From: DASQHW01 sp963837155
Lineage (GTDB): Bacteria; Actinomycetota; Acidimicrobiia; IMCC26256; PALSA-610
NCBI GenBank assembly: GCA_963837155.1
Contig: CAWIMB010000001.1
Span: 248,001-312,000 of the forward strand
Direction of reading: 5' to 3'
Length of the DNA: 64,000 nucleotides
Shown piece after piece: positions 42,036 to 51,331 of this stretch (position 1 is the stretch's first letter; every line of letters starts with the position of its first letter). Under the pieces are notes generated by a model. It ran no database searches and was not told the origin of the DNA. It was given only the letters and a program-made list of their open reading frames with translations. Both the position numbers and the translations under genes were made by a program.

Positions 42036-43128
42036 CGCGGTCGGCGCCGAGCGGTCGTCCGACCCATCGCACCTCGCCGGGCGTGCGCGACATCCGCGCG
42101 ACGGGGGCCTGCATCACCACACCGTCGACCTCGACGAACACGCCACGCGCTCGCACGTGCGGGTCGGCGAGCAGATCGTGCATCGAGTACACGGGAGCGA
42201 TCGCGGCTTGGGCCTGCTCGAACGCGGCCAGCACTTCGTGAGACGGGCGGGCGCCGATCCACTCGGCGACCGCCTGATCGAGCTCCTCGCGGTGGGCGGC
42301 CCGACCCTCGAACGTCGCGAACCGAGTGTCATCGCCGAGGCCCAGCAACTCCAACACGCGGTGCGCGATCGATTCCGTCGACGTGGAGATCGCGACCCAC
42401 CGGCCGTCCGCACAGCGGTACGTGCCGCGCGGCACGGTGTACGGGATGCCGGAACCGAGGCGAGGCTGCTCGTAGTCGAGATGGGCGGCGGCTGACGGAA
42501 GCGCCGACATCATCTGCAGCATCGACTCGAGCAGGTTGACGTCGATGACCTGACCCTCGCCGGTCGCATCGCGATGGCGGAGCGCGACCATGACCGCGAA
42601 GGCCCCGGCGAGTGCCGCGACCTCGTCGGTGAGCGCGATCGGCGGCAGCAGCGGCGGCCCATCGGGCTCACCGTTGATCGCCGCGAACCCGCTCATCGCC
42701 TCGGCCATCGTCGCGAAACCCGGCCGCGCCGCGTACGGACCGTCCTGTCCGAAACCCGTCACGCGCAGCACGACCAACCGAGGATTGCGCGCGAGCAGCA
42801 CGTCGGGCCCGAGGCCGAGCCGTTCGAGCGTGCCGGGCCGGAAGTTCTCGACCAGCACGTCGGCCGTGCTCGCCAGCGTGAGCATGGCGTCGCGCCCGGC
42901 GTCGCTCTTCAGGTCGAGCACGGTGGCGCGCTTGTTCCGACCGAGCAGCTTCCACGTATAGGAGTCGCCGCCCTCGGGCGGGAACCATCCCATGCGCCGC
43001 ACGCCGTCGCCGGCGGGCGATTCGACCTTGATGACGTCGGCGCCGAAGTCCGCGAGGTGGCGCGCCGCGCCCGGCCCCGCGAACACCGTTGCCATGTCGA
43101 TGACCCGCAACCCGTCGAGCGCCTGCAT
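42025..43128 (-). CDS. CaiB/BaiF class III CoA-transferase
   Basis: This 367-residue family III CoA-transferase starts with LDGLRVIDMATVFAGPGAARHLADFGADVIKVESP, with the GD-rich NKRATVLDLKSDAGRDAML region and the catalytic Asp expected in the later VIDVNLLESM/DGRWV area. It moves CoA between carboxylic acids. The mesaconyl-CoA C1-C4 transferase of other ethylmalonyl-CoA pathways also belongs to this family, so a role there is possible, but substrate cannot be read from sequence. The length is slightly short for the family but both ends look natural. Confidence 0.85.
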   Translation of the reverse strand: MQALDGLRVIDMATVFAGPGAARHLADFGADVIKVESPAGDGVRRMGWFPPEGGDSYTWKLLGRNKRATVLDLKSDAGRDAMLTLASTADVLVENFRPGTLERLGLGPDVLLARNPRLVVLRVTGFGQDGPYAARPGFATMAEAMSGFAAINGEPDGPPLLPPIALTDEVAALAGAFAVMVALRHRDATGEGQVIDVNLLESMLQMMSALPSAAAHLDYEQPRLGSGIPYTVPRGTYRCADGRWVAISTSTESIAHRVLELLGLGDDTRFATFEGRAAHREELDQAVAEWIGARPSHEVLAAFEQAQAAIAPVYSMHDLLADPHVRARGVFVEVDGVVMQAPVARMSRTPGEVRWVGRPLGADRVSW

Positions 43129-43150
43129 CGACGGGCACCCTAGGGGCCCA

Positions 43151-44029
43151 TCACGACGTGATCGTGATCTCCTTGATCATGCCTTCGAGCGCGTGCGGTT
43201 GGTTGTCCTTGGCGGGGTCAGGGAGGAAGCACACCAGCGCGTACTTGCCGGGCGCGAGGATCATTGGCGCATAGGCCGTTTGCTTCGGACTGACGCCGGT
43301 CACACCGCCAACCGCTGTGAACGGCGGCTTTCCTGCGGGCGGCTTCGCGCCGGGCGGCACGAACAAGAACTTCTTCACATCCGCGAGCGTCTTGCCGTCG
43401 GCGATCTTGTAGATCACGAGCTCGTGCACCTGCTTGCCGACGTTGGTTATCGACACCGTGCCCACGCCCTTGAAACCGGAGTCGACAAGGAAGTCGAACT
43501 CAGTCAGGTCGATCTTGGCGCCATCGGCGGTCGGCGGTGTCTCGACGGTGTACACCGACGGCGTCACGTCGACCTTGCCGACCATGCCCTTCGATGCGTG
43601 CGACTTCCCGTCCTTGGGATCGGGGATGAAGCAGACGACGCCATAGGTACCCGGCTCGAGATGAATCGTTGTCGTGATCGACTGGAGCGGCAGGACGTTG
43701 TTCGGGCCGCCGACGAACACCGTGTCGTCCGGGAGATTCGAGAGGTCCGTGGACGCGGCCGCCTTCTTGAAGTCGTCGTAGGACAGCGAGCCCAGTTTGA
43801 CGAAGCCGAGCTGGTGGATCTGGCCGGTGTTGTTCCGCAGTGTGACGTCCACCCAACCGGAAGGCATCTGTTCGGGCAGCGAGAACTTGAAGCCCTTCAC
43901 CGCCTCGATGGTCACGCCCGGGCGAGCCTTGGCGGGCTCGACCTTCTTCTTGTCCCCGCCACACGCGCCCAGCGCCACGATGGCCAGTACGGCCAGCGTC
44001 GCCATCCCGATTGCCCGACGAGCCAACAC
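43151..44029 (-). CDS. Lipoprotein with two tandem cupredoxin-like domains
   Basis: This 292-residue lipoprotein has a lipobox at LGAC (C23). Two homologous beta domains each carry a full type 1 copper ligand set: H72-C133-H144-M149 (GQIHQLGF; VVCFIPDP; KSHASKGM) and H202-C267-H279-M284 (KQVHELVI; LVCFLPDP; QPHALEGM). The spacing Cys-x10/11-His-x4-Met is that of plastocyanin-like cupredoxins. It may carry electrons or copper at the outer face of the membrane. No oxidase or reductase gene is adjacent. It lies 22 bp upstream of the CoA-transferase gene on the same strand. I know of no named protein with exactly this tandem form. Confidence 0.75.
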   Translation of the reverse strand: MLARRAIGMATLAVLAIVALGACGGDKKKVEPAKARPGVTIEAVKGFKFSLPEQMPSGWVDVTLRNNTGQIHQLGFVKLGSLSYDDFKKAAASTDLSNLPDDTVFVGGPNNVLPLQSITTTIHLEPGTYGVVCFIPDPKDGKSHASKGMVGKVDVTPSVYTVETPPTADGAKIDLTEFDFLVDSGFKGVGTVSITNVGKQVHELVIYKIADGKTLADVKKFLFVPPGAKPPAGKPPFTAVGGVTGVSPKQTAYAPMILAPGKYALVCFLPDPAKDNQPHALEGMIKEITITS

Positions 44030-44118
44030 TTCGCCCCTCCGTCCGCTTGCGAGTGCGGCGCACGCTAGTTCGCCCAGTACGTCGTACCCAGTCGGGTCCC
44101 AGACGGGTCCCAGTCCGG

Positions 44119-45222
44119 TCAGAAGATCTCGCTGAAGCAGCGGTCAGTGAGGCGGCCGAGCGCATAGTCGCGGTAGAGACCGGCGAACATCGCGCGGGTC
44201 TTCTCCGTCCAAGCCATCGAATCGGGCGCGTCGATGCGTCGTGTCAATTGGAGGTAACCGCCTTCATGAATCCGGTACTCGGCCCACGCCCCCGGGTAGT
44301 CCTTGACGCACGCAATCTCGACGATCGGAACGTTGCGCGCTTGCGGAAACCGGCGCAGGCGCGTGCGATGGGTGTGTCCGGCGAAGTATCCCGCGATCGA
44401 TGCGCGCCGGGTGATCAGTGCGCACAATGCATCGCTGTCGTCGGGATTGACGCCGAAGTAATTGGCACTGCGCTGCTTGCCGTTGGGTTCCCACGGATGA
44501 TGGTGGCCGAACACGAGAACCGGCTTCGCGGCCGGAGCCGCGAGGTCGTCGAGCCACTCGAGCTGTGCGTGCGGGATCCGGCCGCGATCGGTGCCCGGGA
44601 TCGTCGTGTCGAGTACCGCCAGCGTCACGCCGGGTAGCTCGACGGCGAACGGACCCGTCGCCGCGATCGTCTCAGTGAGCATGGCGTCGTGGTTGCCGCG
44701 AATGTGGTGCATGCGCGGGCCGAGCTGGGTGTATGCGCGCAGGAAGTTCTCGTACTCCTCCTCGGTGCCGAGGTTCGTGAGGTCACCTTTGACGACGACC
44801 GCGTCCGGGTCGAGCTGCTCGATAGCGCGGATCGCGCCACGATTCATCGTCTCCGGGTACGGCTCCTCGTCCGGCGCGACGCTGAAGACCGGTCCGACCT
44901 CTTCGGGCGTGCCGAGCTTGCCGCACTCGGTCTCACCGAAGTGCACGTCGTTGACGGTCGCGATCGTCGCGAGCAACTGCCCGGGCGGCGGATCGAGCGT
45001 GGTCAAAGTGTCCGGCAGGAACGCCGACGCCTCGGCGCCGTCCAGCGCGAGCGGGTAGGTGGTGGACGCTTCGAGGCCCTTGACCCGCGCCGAGTGGTAC
45101 TGGCCGCTGGTCACGGCCGAGCGATCCCCCACGCGGGTCTCGACCTCGCGGTCGTCGTCGGTACGGAACGTGACCACGACCTCGTCGGGTCCGACGGTGA
45201 ACAGCTCGGCGTCGTGGATCAC
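44119..45222 (-). CDS. Calcineurin-like metallophosphoesterase
   Basis: This 367-residue cytoplasmic-type phosphoesterase has an N-terminal FN3-like beta domain (about residues 1-80). All metal motifs follow: TVNDVHFGE (DxH), VKGDLTN (GD), IRGNHDA (GNHD), FGHHHPW and FAGHTHR (GHxH). This resembles the Icc/CpdA-like and actinobacterial purple-acid-phosphatase-like group. The substrate, phosphodiester or phosphomonoester, is unknown. There is no signal peptide. It is divergent from the DinB-like gene, 27 bp away. Confidence 0.88.
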   Translation of the reverse strand: MIHDAELFTVGPDEVVVTFRTDDDREVETRVGDRSAVTSGQYHSARVKGLEASTTYPLALDGAEASAFLPDTLTTLDPPPGQLLATIATVNDVHFGETECGKLGTPEEVGPVFSVAPDEEPYPETMNRGAIRAIEQLDPDAVVVKGDLTNLGTEEEYENFLRAYTQLGPRMHHIRGNHDAMLTETIAATGPFAVELPGVTLAVLDTTIPGTDRGRIPHAQLEWLDDLAAPAAKPVLVFGHHHPWEPNGKQRSANYFGVNPDDSDALCALITRRASIAGYFAGHTHRTRLRRFPQARNVPIVEIACVKDYPGAWAEYRIHEGGYLQLTRRIDAPDSMAWTEKTRAMFAGLYRDYALGRLTDRCFSEIF

Positions 45223-45249
45223 GACGCCAGGCTACGGGAGAATGCCGGA

Positions 45250-45753
45250 ATGCCGGTTGAGCGCGTCGACCCACCGTACGAGGCGGATGAGCGAGTCATG
45301 CTCGAGAGCTGGCTGGAGTTCCACCGCGCCACGCTCGCAATGAAATGCGACGGACTCTCGGACGATCAGCTCCGGGAGCGTTCGGTGCCGCCGTCGTCGA
45401 TGTCGTTGCTCGGCCTCGTGCGCCACATGGCCGACGTCGAACGGAATTGGTTCCGTTGGGTGTTGTCCGGCGAGCACGGCGCGGGCCTGTTCTGGACGCC
45501 CGAGAACGAAGACGGCGATTTCGACGACGTCGACGACGCGTCGGTCGACGAAGCGTTCGACGCGTGGCGAGCGGAATGCGAGAACGGGCGCGAGGTGGCC
45601 GCGAGCATGCAGTTCGACGACACCGGCAAGCGCCGCAACGGCGAGCCGGTTTCGTTGCGCTGGGTACTCGTGCACATGATCGAGGAGTACGCCCGGCACA
45701 ACGGCCATGCCGACTTCCTCCGCGAGCGCATCGACGGCGCGACCGGCGACTGA
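45250..45753 (+). CDS. DinB/mycothiol-transferase-like (DUF664) protein
   Basis: This 167-residue four-helix protein of the DinB/DUF664 superfamily has the metal histidines in LGLVRHMADVERNWF and VHMIEEYARHNGHADFLRE, the usual three-His arrangement. Actinobacterial members use mycothiol for thiol transfer or detoxification. The ATG at 45250 follows weak upstream signals and gives a normal family N-terminus (YEADERVMLESWLEFHRATL). The residues between helices 2 and 3 contain an unusually acidic loop (ENEDGDFDDVDDASVDEAFD). Confidence 0.82.
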   Translation: MPVERVDPPYEADERVMLESWLEFHRATLAMKCDGLSDDQLRERSVPPSSMSLLGLVRHMADVERNWFRWVLSGEHGAGLFWTPENEDGDFDDVDDASVDEAFDAWRAECENGREVAASMQFDDTGKRRNGEPVSLRWVLVHMIEEYARHNGHADFLRERIDGATGD

Positions 45754-45759
45754 CTCGAG

Positions 45760-45969
45760 TCAGGTTCTCGACCGGCGGCCGAGCCGGCCCGAGAGGCGCC
45801 ACGGGCCGCGCTGCAACAGCGCCCGCTGGGCGGAGCGGCGCGACGCGTCGACCCACATGCTCAGCTGCTCTGAGTCCGCACCCCGCGCCGCGGCCGCGGC
45901 CTCAGCCGCACGCTGTTGCTCCAACGCGATCGTGACCGCGGCGACCGCGGCAACTTCCTCGGGAATCAT
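45760..45969 (-). CDS. Acyl-CoA carboxylase epsilon-like small subunit
   Basis: This 69-residue protein follows the carboxyltransferase gene by 2 bp on the same strand. It has a hydrophobic-alanine-rich helix (PEEVAAVAAVTIALEQQRAAEAAAAA) and a basic Trp-containing tail (QRALLQRGPWRLSGRLGRR). This matches the general layout of actinobacterial acyl-CoA carboxylase epsilon subunits, which bridge alpha and beta subunits. The assignment relies on position and composition because the family is poorly conserved. Confidence 0.6.
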   Translation of the reverse strand: MIPEEVAAVAAVTIALEQQRAAEAAAAARGADSEQLSMWVDASRRSAQRALLQRGPWRLSGRLGRRSRT

Positions 45970-45971
45970 GC

Positions 45972-47549
45972 CTAGAGCGGTGAGTTCCCGTGCTTGCGCG
46001 ACGGCAGCTGCTCGCGTTTCGTGCGCAGCATCTGCAACGCCCGCGCCAGCATTTTGCGCGTGTCGCGCGGATCGATCACGTCATCGATGTAGCCGCGTTC
46101 GGCGGCCTGATACGGGTTGAGGAAGCGGTCCTCGTACTCGAGGATGAGCTCGGCCTTGCGAGACTCGGGATCGGACGCCGTCTCGATGTCCTTGCGGAAG
46201 ATGATGCTCGCGGCGCCGTTCGCGTCCATCACCGCAATCTCGGCCGACGGCCACGCGAACGCGATGTCGGCGCCGATCGACTTGGAGTTCATGACGACGA
46301 ACGCGCCGCCGTATCCCTTGCGCGTGATGATCTGCACCCGCGGCACGGTCGATTCGCAGTACGCGTAGAGCAACTTGGCGCCGTGCCGGATGATGCCGCC
46401 GTACTCCTGGTCGGTGCCGGGTAGGAATCCGGGCACGTCAACGAACGTGACCAGCGGAATGTTGAACGCGTCGCAGGTTCGCACGAAGCGACCGGCCTTC
46501 TCGGAGGCGTCGATGTGCAGCACTCCCGCGAGCACCTGCGGCTGGTTGCCGACGATGCCGACGACGTGTCCATCGACCCGCGCGAACCCGCACACGATGT
46601 TCATCGCCCACAGCGGGAAGTACTCGAAGAACTCACCGTCGTCGACGATCTCCTCGATGACCTTCTTCATGTCGTACGCGCGGTTCGACGCATCGGGCAT
46701 GATGTCGAGGAGCGCGTCGCACGAGCGCTCGGGATCGTCGGTCGGCTCGTAGTAAGGCGGATCCTCGAGGTTGTTCGCGGGCAGGAACGACAACAGATAT
46801 CGCACCATCTCGATACACGTCGCTTCGTCGTCGGCGATGAACGTCGCGACGCCCGATTTGGTCGCGTGCGTGACGGCGCCGCCGAGTTCTTCGTGGGTGA
46901 CGTCCTGACCGGTGGCGGCCTTCACGACGTCGGGGCCGGTGATGTACATGTTCGAGACGCCCTTCACCATGAAGATGAAGTCGGTCATCGCCGGTGAGTA
47001 CACCGCTCCGCCCGCGCACGGCCCGAGGACCACGCTGATCTGCGGGATGACGCCGGACGCCTTCACGTTGCGGAAGAAGATGCCGCCGTAGCTCGCGAGT
47101 GAGACAACGCCTTCCTGGATCCGCGCACCACCACCGTCGTTCAAGCCGATAAGCGGCGCGCCAACCGACTCCGCCAGATCCATCACCTTGTGGATCTTCT
47201 CGGCGTACACCTCGCCGAGGGCACCGCCGAAGATCGTGAAGTCCTGACTGAACACGAACACCTTGCGGCCGTTGACCGAACCCCAGCCTGTAACCACACC
47301 GTCGGTCAGCGGACGGTTGTTCTCGATACCGAAGCCGTGGGCACGATGGCGGGCCAGCATGTCGAGCTCGACGAAGGAGTCGGCGTCGAGCAGGAGCTCG
47401 ATTCGCTCGCGGGCGGTGAGCTTGCCCCGGTCGTGCTGGCGCCGGACCGAGGCCTCGGCCCCCGGAACCCGTGCCTCTTCCTTCAGTTTCGCGAGCTGTT
47501 CGAGCCGCTCGGTGATCGGATGCGACGTCGGGAGGATCTCGTCGGCCAT
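45972..47549 (-). CDS. pccB: Acyl-CoA (propionyl-CoA) carboxylase carboxyltransferase subunit
   Basis: This 525-residue biotin-dependent carboxyltransferase beta subunit has RGKLTARERIELLLDADSFVELD at the N-terminus, GGGARIQEGVVSLASYGGIF and GPCAGGAVYSPAMTDF (N-domain oxyanion loop), VDVPGFLPGTDQEYGGIIRHGAKLLYAY, and RKGYGGAFVVMNSKSIGADIAFAWP (C-domain). It carboxylates propionyl-CoA or acetyl-CoA; the PccB-like form is most likely, feeding methylmalonyl-CoA or working with the ethylmalonyl-CoA pathway. The biotin carboxylase partner is not in the window. The epsilon-like gene follows 2 bp downstream. Confidence 0.92.
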   Translation of the reverse strand: MADEILPTSHPITERLEQLAKLKEEARVPGAEASVRRQHDRGKLTARERIELLLDADSFVELDMLARHRAHGFGIENNRPLTDGVVTGWGSVNGRKVFVFSQDFTIFGGALGEVYAEKIHKVMDLAESVGAPLIGLNDGGGARIQEGVVSLASYGGIFFRNVKASGVIPQISVVLGPCAGGAVYSPAMTDFIFMVKGVSNMYITGPDVVKAATGQDVTHEELGGAVTHATKSGVATFIADDEATCIEMVRYLLSFLPANNLEDPPYYEPTDDPERSCDALLDIMPDASNRAYDMKKVIEEIVDDGEFFEYFPLWAMNIVCGFARVDGHVVGIVGNQPQVLAGVLHIDASEKAGRFVRTCDAFNIPLVTFVDVPGFLPGTDQEYGGIIRHGAKLLYAYCESTVPRVQIITRKGYGGAFVVMNSKSIGADIAFAWPSAEIAVMDANGAASIIFRKDIETASDPESRKAELILEYEDRFLNPYQAAERGYIDDVIDPRDTRKMLARALQMLRTKREQLPSRKHGNSPL

Positions 47550-47558
47550 CGCCTCAGG

Positions 47559-48164
47559 CTACTTCCTGAGTGCCGGGACGTACCCGGTCGCGAAGTACCC
47601 GGCGAGTGCCGCGAACAGCACGAGTGCGGCCGGAGCGCTGATCAACGCCACTGCGATCGAAGACGCGTACGCGAGTGGGCCGACGACGGTGCGCCGGAGG
47701 GCTCGGCGTACACCGTCGTCGTTGAGATCCGGTGACCGGAGTTCCGGATGCGCGAGCAGGTACCGCCACAGCGCGAGGAATCCAATGCCCACGAGCAGCA
47801 TGTTGGCGCCGTACAGCGCAGCGGCCGCGTGGCCGGCGTCGGCGTCTTGCACGTAATCACCCAGTACTGCCGTCGGGAAGGGAACGAACGAGATCGACAT
47901 CAGCAGCAGCAAGTTGATGAACAACAGCGTGCGGTCGCTATGCGCGATGCCCTCGAAGAGCGCGTGATGGTTGACCCACATGATCCCGATCGTGAGGAAG
48001 CTCACTGCGAACGTTGCGTACTTCGGCCACAGACTCCAGAGTTCCTTGGCGAGTGTGCTGTCCTTCGGCACTGCGGGGACACCGATCTCGAGCACGAGCA
48101 GCGTGATCGCGATTGCGAGGACGCCGTCGGAGAACGCTTCGGCTCGCGCGGTCGTCGAGCTCAC
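47559..48164 (-). CDS. TMEM175/DUF1211-family membrane protein
   Basis: This 201-residue protein has six predicted helices and the DUF1211/TMEM175 signature at its start (RAEAFSDGVLAIAITLLVLEI, the FSDG motif lining the pore of bacterial TMEM175 potassium channels) plus IMWVNHHALFEGI. It is likely a cation channel. The GTG at 48164 is chosen because it overlaps the upstream stop by 4 bp and sits just before the motif. The longer upstream frame is arginine-rich and improbable. Confidence 0.85.
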   Translation of the reverse strand: MSSTTARAEAFSDGVLAIAITLLVLEIGVPAVPKDSTLAKELWSLWPKYATFAVSFLTIGIMWVNHHALFEGIAHSDRTLLFINLLLLMSISFVPFPTAVLGDYVQDADAGHAAAALYGANMLLVGIGFLALWRYLLAHPELRSPDLNDDGVRRALRRTVVGPLAYASSIAVALISAPAALVLFAALAGYFATGYVPALRK

Positions 48165-49303
48165 GGAGGTGACGCGCCGTACGCGTCGTACACGCGCCCC
48201 GCGGTCTCGGCCGCCTGGCGGCCGCACTCGTATTGAAACGGCGAGATGCCGCCGCGTTCCCACGGCGTCACCGAACCCACCTCGATCGCGTGCTCGGCCT
48301 TCGGGACGATGCCGAGCTCGGTGCGGACGTCCTCGACGGGACGGGCCGCGTGGAGAAACCAGTCGATGTTCAAGAGATCGGGCCCGCCCGCGTGCGCACC
48401 GACAAGCGCGCCGCGCCGCATCGCATCGGCGAGGCGGACCGCCATGCCTTCGTGCGAGAGGTGCCCGCGGTCGTAACGGAAGAGACCCGCGCCACTCGCC
48501 AAGTAGCCGGTCTCGAACAGGCTGATGACCATTGCGAGCAACGAGAATCCCCGGGGGTCGTCGTTCGCGCGGGCGATGAGACCGAAGACCTCCAGCTCGC
48601 TCTCGACGGTCGAGCCGTAGCCGGCCACGACGTGCACCCAGTCGTGTTGTGCGAGCAGCACGGGCGCGCTGTTGGGCCGGCCCGGGAACACGAAGCCGCG
48701 CGCATCGTAGAACTTCACGACTTCCCGCCCGAGCGTGCCCTCAGGGAGTGCACGCAACGACTCCCATTGCTGCGCGAGCGCGTCGTCCGTGACGCACTCG
48801 TCCCACGCGTCGTTCAGCGCACTGGACGTATGCAGCGCCTCTGCGTGCGTCGCATCCCACGTTTCCATGTAGCCGCTGCGCTGGAAGTCGATCAATGCCA
48901 GACCGAGGCTGCCGTGTGCATAGCGGTTCGCGACGCGCAGCATCGAGTCGTCGATGCACAGCTCCCGTGCGTAATTCTCGACGCGTTGCACGACCTCTTC
49001 CGGCAGGGGCACGAGCACGAGGGCGCCGAGCAACATGAAATGCACCATGCGGTGCCGGAACGGTTCGTCCCGGTCCGCGAGCGCCCGCGCGAACTCCTCG
49101 GCAGAGATCCGGGGTACGTGGTTCGCCGGTACGACGAACCCGGTCATCGACTCGACCATGGCTTCGATGAGCAGACGCTGCAGGCTCGTGAGCTGGCCGC
49201 CCGGCGCGACCGCCGCCGCGACGGCGCCCGCGATGAGCCGCACCTCGGCCGCATCGGGGGGCGTGAGCTTGGCGACGTCGGGCGCGGGCAACGGAACCGG
49301 CAT
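48161..49303 (-). CDS. Coq4-like protein with HDxxH-x11-E motif
   Basis: This 380-residue protein has an unrecognised, alanine-rich helical N-terminal half of about 200 residues with similarity to no family I know. The C-terminal half contains LPEGTLGREVVKFYDARGF followed by LLAQHDWVHVVAGYGSTVESELEVFGLIARA. The HDWVH-x11-E arrangement is the metal motif of Coq4, a ubiquinone-biosynthesis protein that binds prenyl-quinone intermediates. Actinobacteria normally use menaquinone, so the role is open. It is coupled by 4-bp overlap to the TMEM175-like gene downstream. ATG 49303 is preferred over an upstream TTG. Confidence 0.65.
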   Translation of the reverse strand: MPVPLPAPDVAKLTPPDAAEVRLIAGAVAAAVAPGGQLTSLQRLLIEAMVESMTGFVVPANHVPRISAEEFARALADRDEPFRHRMVHFMLLGALVLVPLPEEVVQRVENYARELCIDDSMLRVANRYAHGSLGLALIDFQRSGYMETWDATHAEALHTSSALNDAWDECVTDDALAQQWESLRALPEGTLGREVVKFYDARGFVFPGRPNSAPVLLAQHDWVHVVAGYGSTVESELEVFGLIARANDDPRGFSLLAMVISLFETGYLASGAGLFRYDRGHLSHEGMAVRLADAMRRGALVGAHAGGPDLLNIDWFLHAARPVEDVRTELGIVPKAEHAIEVGSVTPWERGGISPFQYECGRQAAETAGRVYDAYGASPP

Positions 49304-49439
49304 GCGGGCCGTCAACCTAGGCTCGGGGCCGCAGATTCCCGCGGGGCCGGGAGTGTGCAGCCCGGGCCGCCCGCCCGCGGCCCGTGTCGAAATCCTAAGA
49401 GTAGGGCAAAAGCCGCGTATCGGCCCAAGTGGCCAATCG

Positions 49440-49859
49440 TTAGGGTCGCCGGGCCGGGCGCTCCTCCTGGACGAGCTCGATCAGCGTCCCGAAGGCGCCC
49501 TTGGGGTGGACGAACGCCACCGTGGTGCCCCGGCTGCCGGGGCGGGGCTGCTCGTCGATCACGCGGCCGCCGTGGGCCTTCACCGACGCGAGCGCCTCGG
49601 CACAGTCCTCGACCCGGTAGCCGATGTGGTGCAAGCCCTCCCCCTTGCTGGCGAGGTACTTGGCGACCGGCGAGTCATCGCGGGTCGGCGTCAGGAGCTG
49701 CACGTAGGAGTCGGCGACCTTCAACAGCGCCTCTTCGACACCGTCGCTCTCGACCACCTCGCGATGCTCGACCTCGCACCCGAACGTCGAGCGGTAGTAC
49801 TCGATCGCGGCCTCGAGATCGTTGACGGCGATCGCGACGTGATCGATCTCAGTAAGCAT
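49440..49859 (-). CDS. mce: Methylmalonyl-CoA/ethylmalonyl-CoA epimerase
   Basis: This 139-residue glyoxalase-fold epimerase has its start at MLTEIDHVAIAVNDLEAAIEYYRSTFG, HHIGYRVEDCAEALASVKAHG in the middle, and VAFVHPKGAFGTLIELVQ at the end, which contain the metal-binding His, His and Glu. It racemises (2R)/(2S)-methylmalonyl-CoA or ethylmalonyl-CoA. The ATG lies 17 bp after the restored end of the crotonyl-CoA carboxylase/reductase gene, giving an operon ccr-mce. In the raw sequence the two appear fused only because of a frameshift near 49935. Confidence 0.92.
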   Translation of the reverse strand: MLTEIDHVAIAVNDLEAAIEYYRSTFGCEVEHREVVESDGVEEALLKVADSYVQLLTPTRDDSPVAKYLASKGEGLHHIGYRVEDCAEALASVKAHGGRVIDEQPRPGSRGTTVAFVHPKGAFGTLIELVQEERPARRP

Positions 49860-49876
49860 GCGCGGGATTGTAGATG

Positions 49877-51239
49877 TCAGTCCGCAAAGCGCCGGAAGAG
49901 CGTGATCTGATCGATGTGCTTTTCGCGCTGTCGCGGTGTCGGTCACGCCGAGCCCCTCCTCGGGCGCGAGGCACAACACGCCGACCTTGCCTTCCACGAG
50001 ATTGTGATGCACCTGGAGTGCAGCTTCACCGGTCTGGTCCAGCGTGTACACCTTCGACAGCGTCGGGTGGATCTTCGCCTCGCCGATCAACCGATTCGCC
50101 TCCCAAGCTTCTCGGTAGTTCGCGAAGTGGCAGCCTTTCAGCGTCTTGAGGTTCATCCAGAGGTACCGGTTGTCGTACTCGATCTGGTAGCCCGACGTCG
50201 CCGCGCACGTGATGATCATGCCGCCGCGCTTCGCGACGAACACCGATGCGCCCATTGTCGAACGGCCCGGGTGCTCGAACACGATGTCGACGTCGCGACC
50301 GACGAGCTCGCGGATCTTCTTGCCGAGCCGCAACCATTCCGCCGGATCCTGTTCGGTGTCGTTCTTCCAGAACTTGTAGCCCTCGGCGCGGCGGTCGATC
50401 ACTGCCTCGCAGCCCAGCGCCCGCAACAACTCGGCGCGCCGCTCGCTCGAGACGACACCTACGGGAGTGCCACCGCCGTTCAGCACGTACTGCGTTGCGT
50501 ACGCGCCGATGCCGCCGGTCGCGCCCCACACCAGCACGGCTTGACCCTGGCTCATGTGCGAGCCGTTCTTGCTGACGATCATGCGGTAACTCGTGCTGTT
50601 GCAGAGCGCGTTGCACGCAGCCTCTTCCCACGAGAGATGCGCGGGCTTCGGCATCAGCTGATTGGCCTTGACCACGGCGATCTCGGCGAGACCACCGAAG
50701 TTCGTCTCGAAACCCCAGATGCGTTGGTTCGTGGCCATCATCGAGTCGTCATGCGCCGACGGATCTTGGTCGTCGACGTGCAAGCAGTGCGCGGTGATGA
50801 CGTCACCGGGCTTCCAGTTCCGGACCGCGGAGCCGACGCGCAACACGACGCCGCTCGCGTCCGACCCGATCACGTGGTACGGCTGATCGTGACGCTTGCC
50901 CCAGTAACTCTCGCGTCCCAAACGCTTCAAGAAGCCGAACGTCGGCAGCGGCTCGAAGATGCTCGTCCATACCGTGTTGAAGTTGATCGCGCTTGCCATC
51001 ACCGCGACATACGCTTCGTCCGGCGCGAGCTCCGGAAGCGGGAACTCCTCGACGTGGATCGACTTGCGCGGATCCTTGTCCTCGGAGGGAAGCCCGGCGA
51101 ACATTTCCTGCTCGTCTGCCTTGACCAGCGCGCCCCGTGCAGCCTCCGGCAACGGGATGCTCGCGAGTTGCTCGCCGGTTGCGCCTTCGAGGATCGCGGT
51201 ACGGATCGCGGCGATCCCATCACCACTGTTCGTTGCCAT
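49877..51239 (-). CDS. ccr: Crotonyl-CoA carboxylase/reductase (one frameshift near the end)
   Basis: This NADPH-dependent medium-chain reductase of about 453 residues carboxylates crotonyl-CoA to ethylmalonyl-CoA. Family-diagnostic stretches are AINFNTVWTSIFEPLPTF, VIGSDASGVVLRVG, the cofactor loop VLVWGATGGIGAYATQYVLNGGGTPVGVVSS, FEHPGRSTMGASVFVAKRGGMIITCAATSGY and KGCHFANYREAWEAN. The frame is lost after EEGLGVTD near 49922-49945 (ACCGCGACAGCGCGAAAAG). One base shift restores the usual C-terminus EKHIDQITLFRRFAD with a stop at 49877. It is the defining enzyme of the ethylmalonyl-CoA pathway, although related enzymes also supply extender units for polyketides. Confidence 0.93.
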
Positions 51240-51331
51240 GCGCGCAACCTACCGGGCAGTAGCGGACGCGTACCACCCGTCCCTACACTGGCGACCTCGT
51301 TGCGTACACGCGTTGCCTAAGGAGGCGCCCC

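Noticed and set aside
49440..51239. A single long frame that looks like a crotonyl-CoA carboxylase/reductase fused to an epimerase
   Set aside because: One base shift near 49935 restores the normal reductase C-terminus and stop, and the epimerase has its own ATG 17 bp later. The fusion is an artefact.
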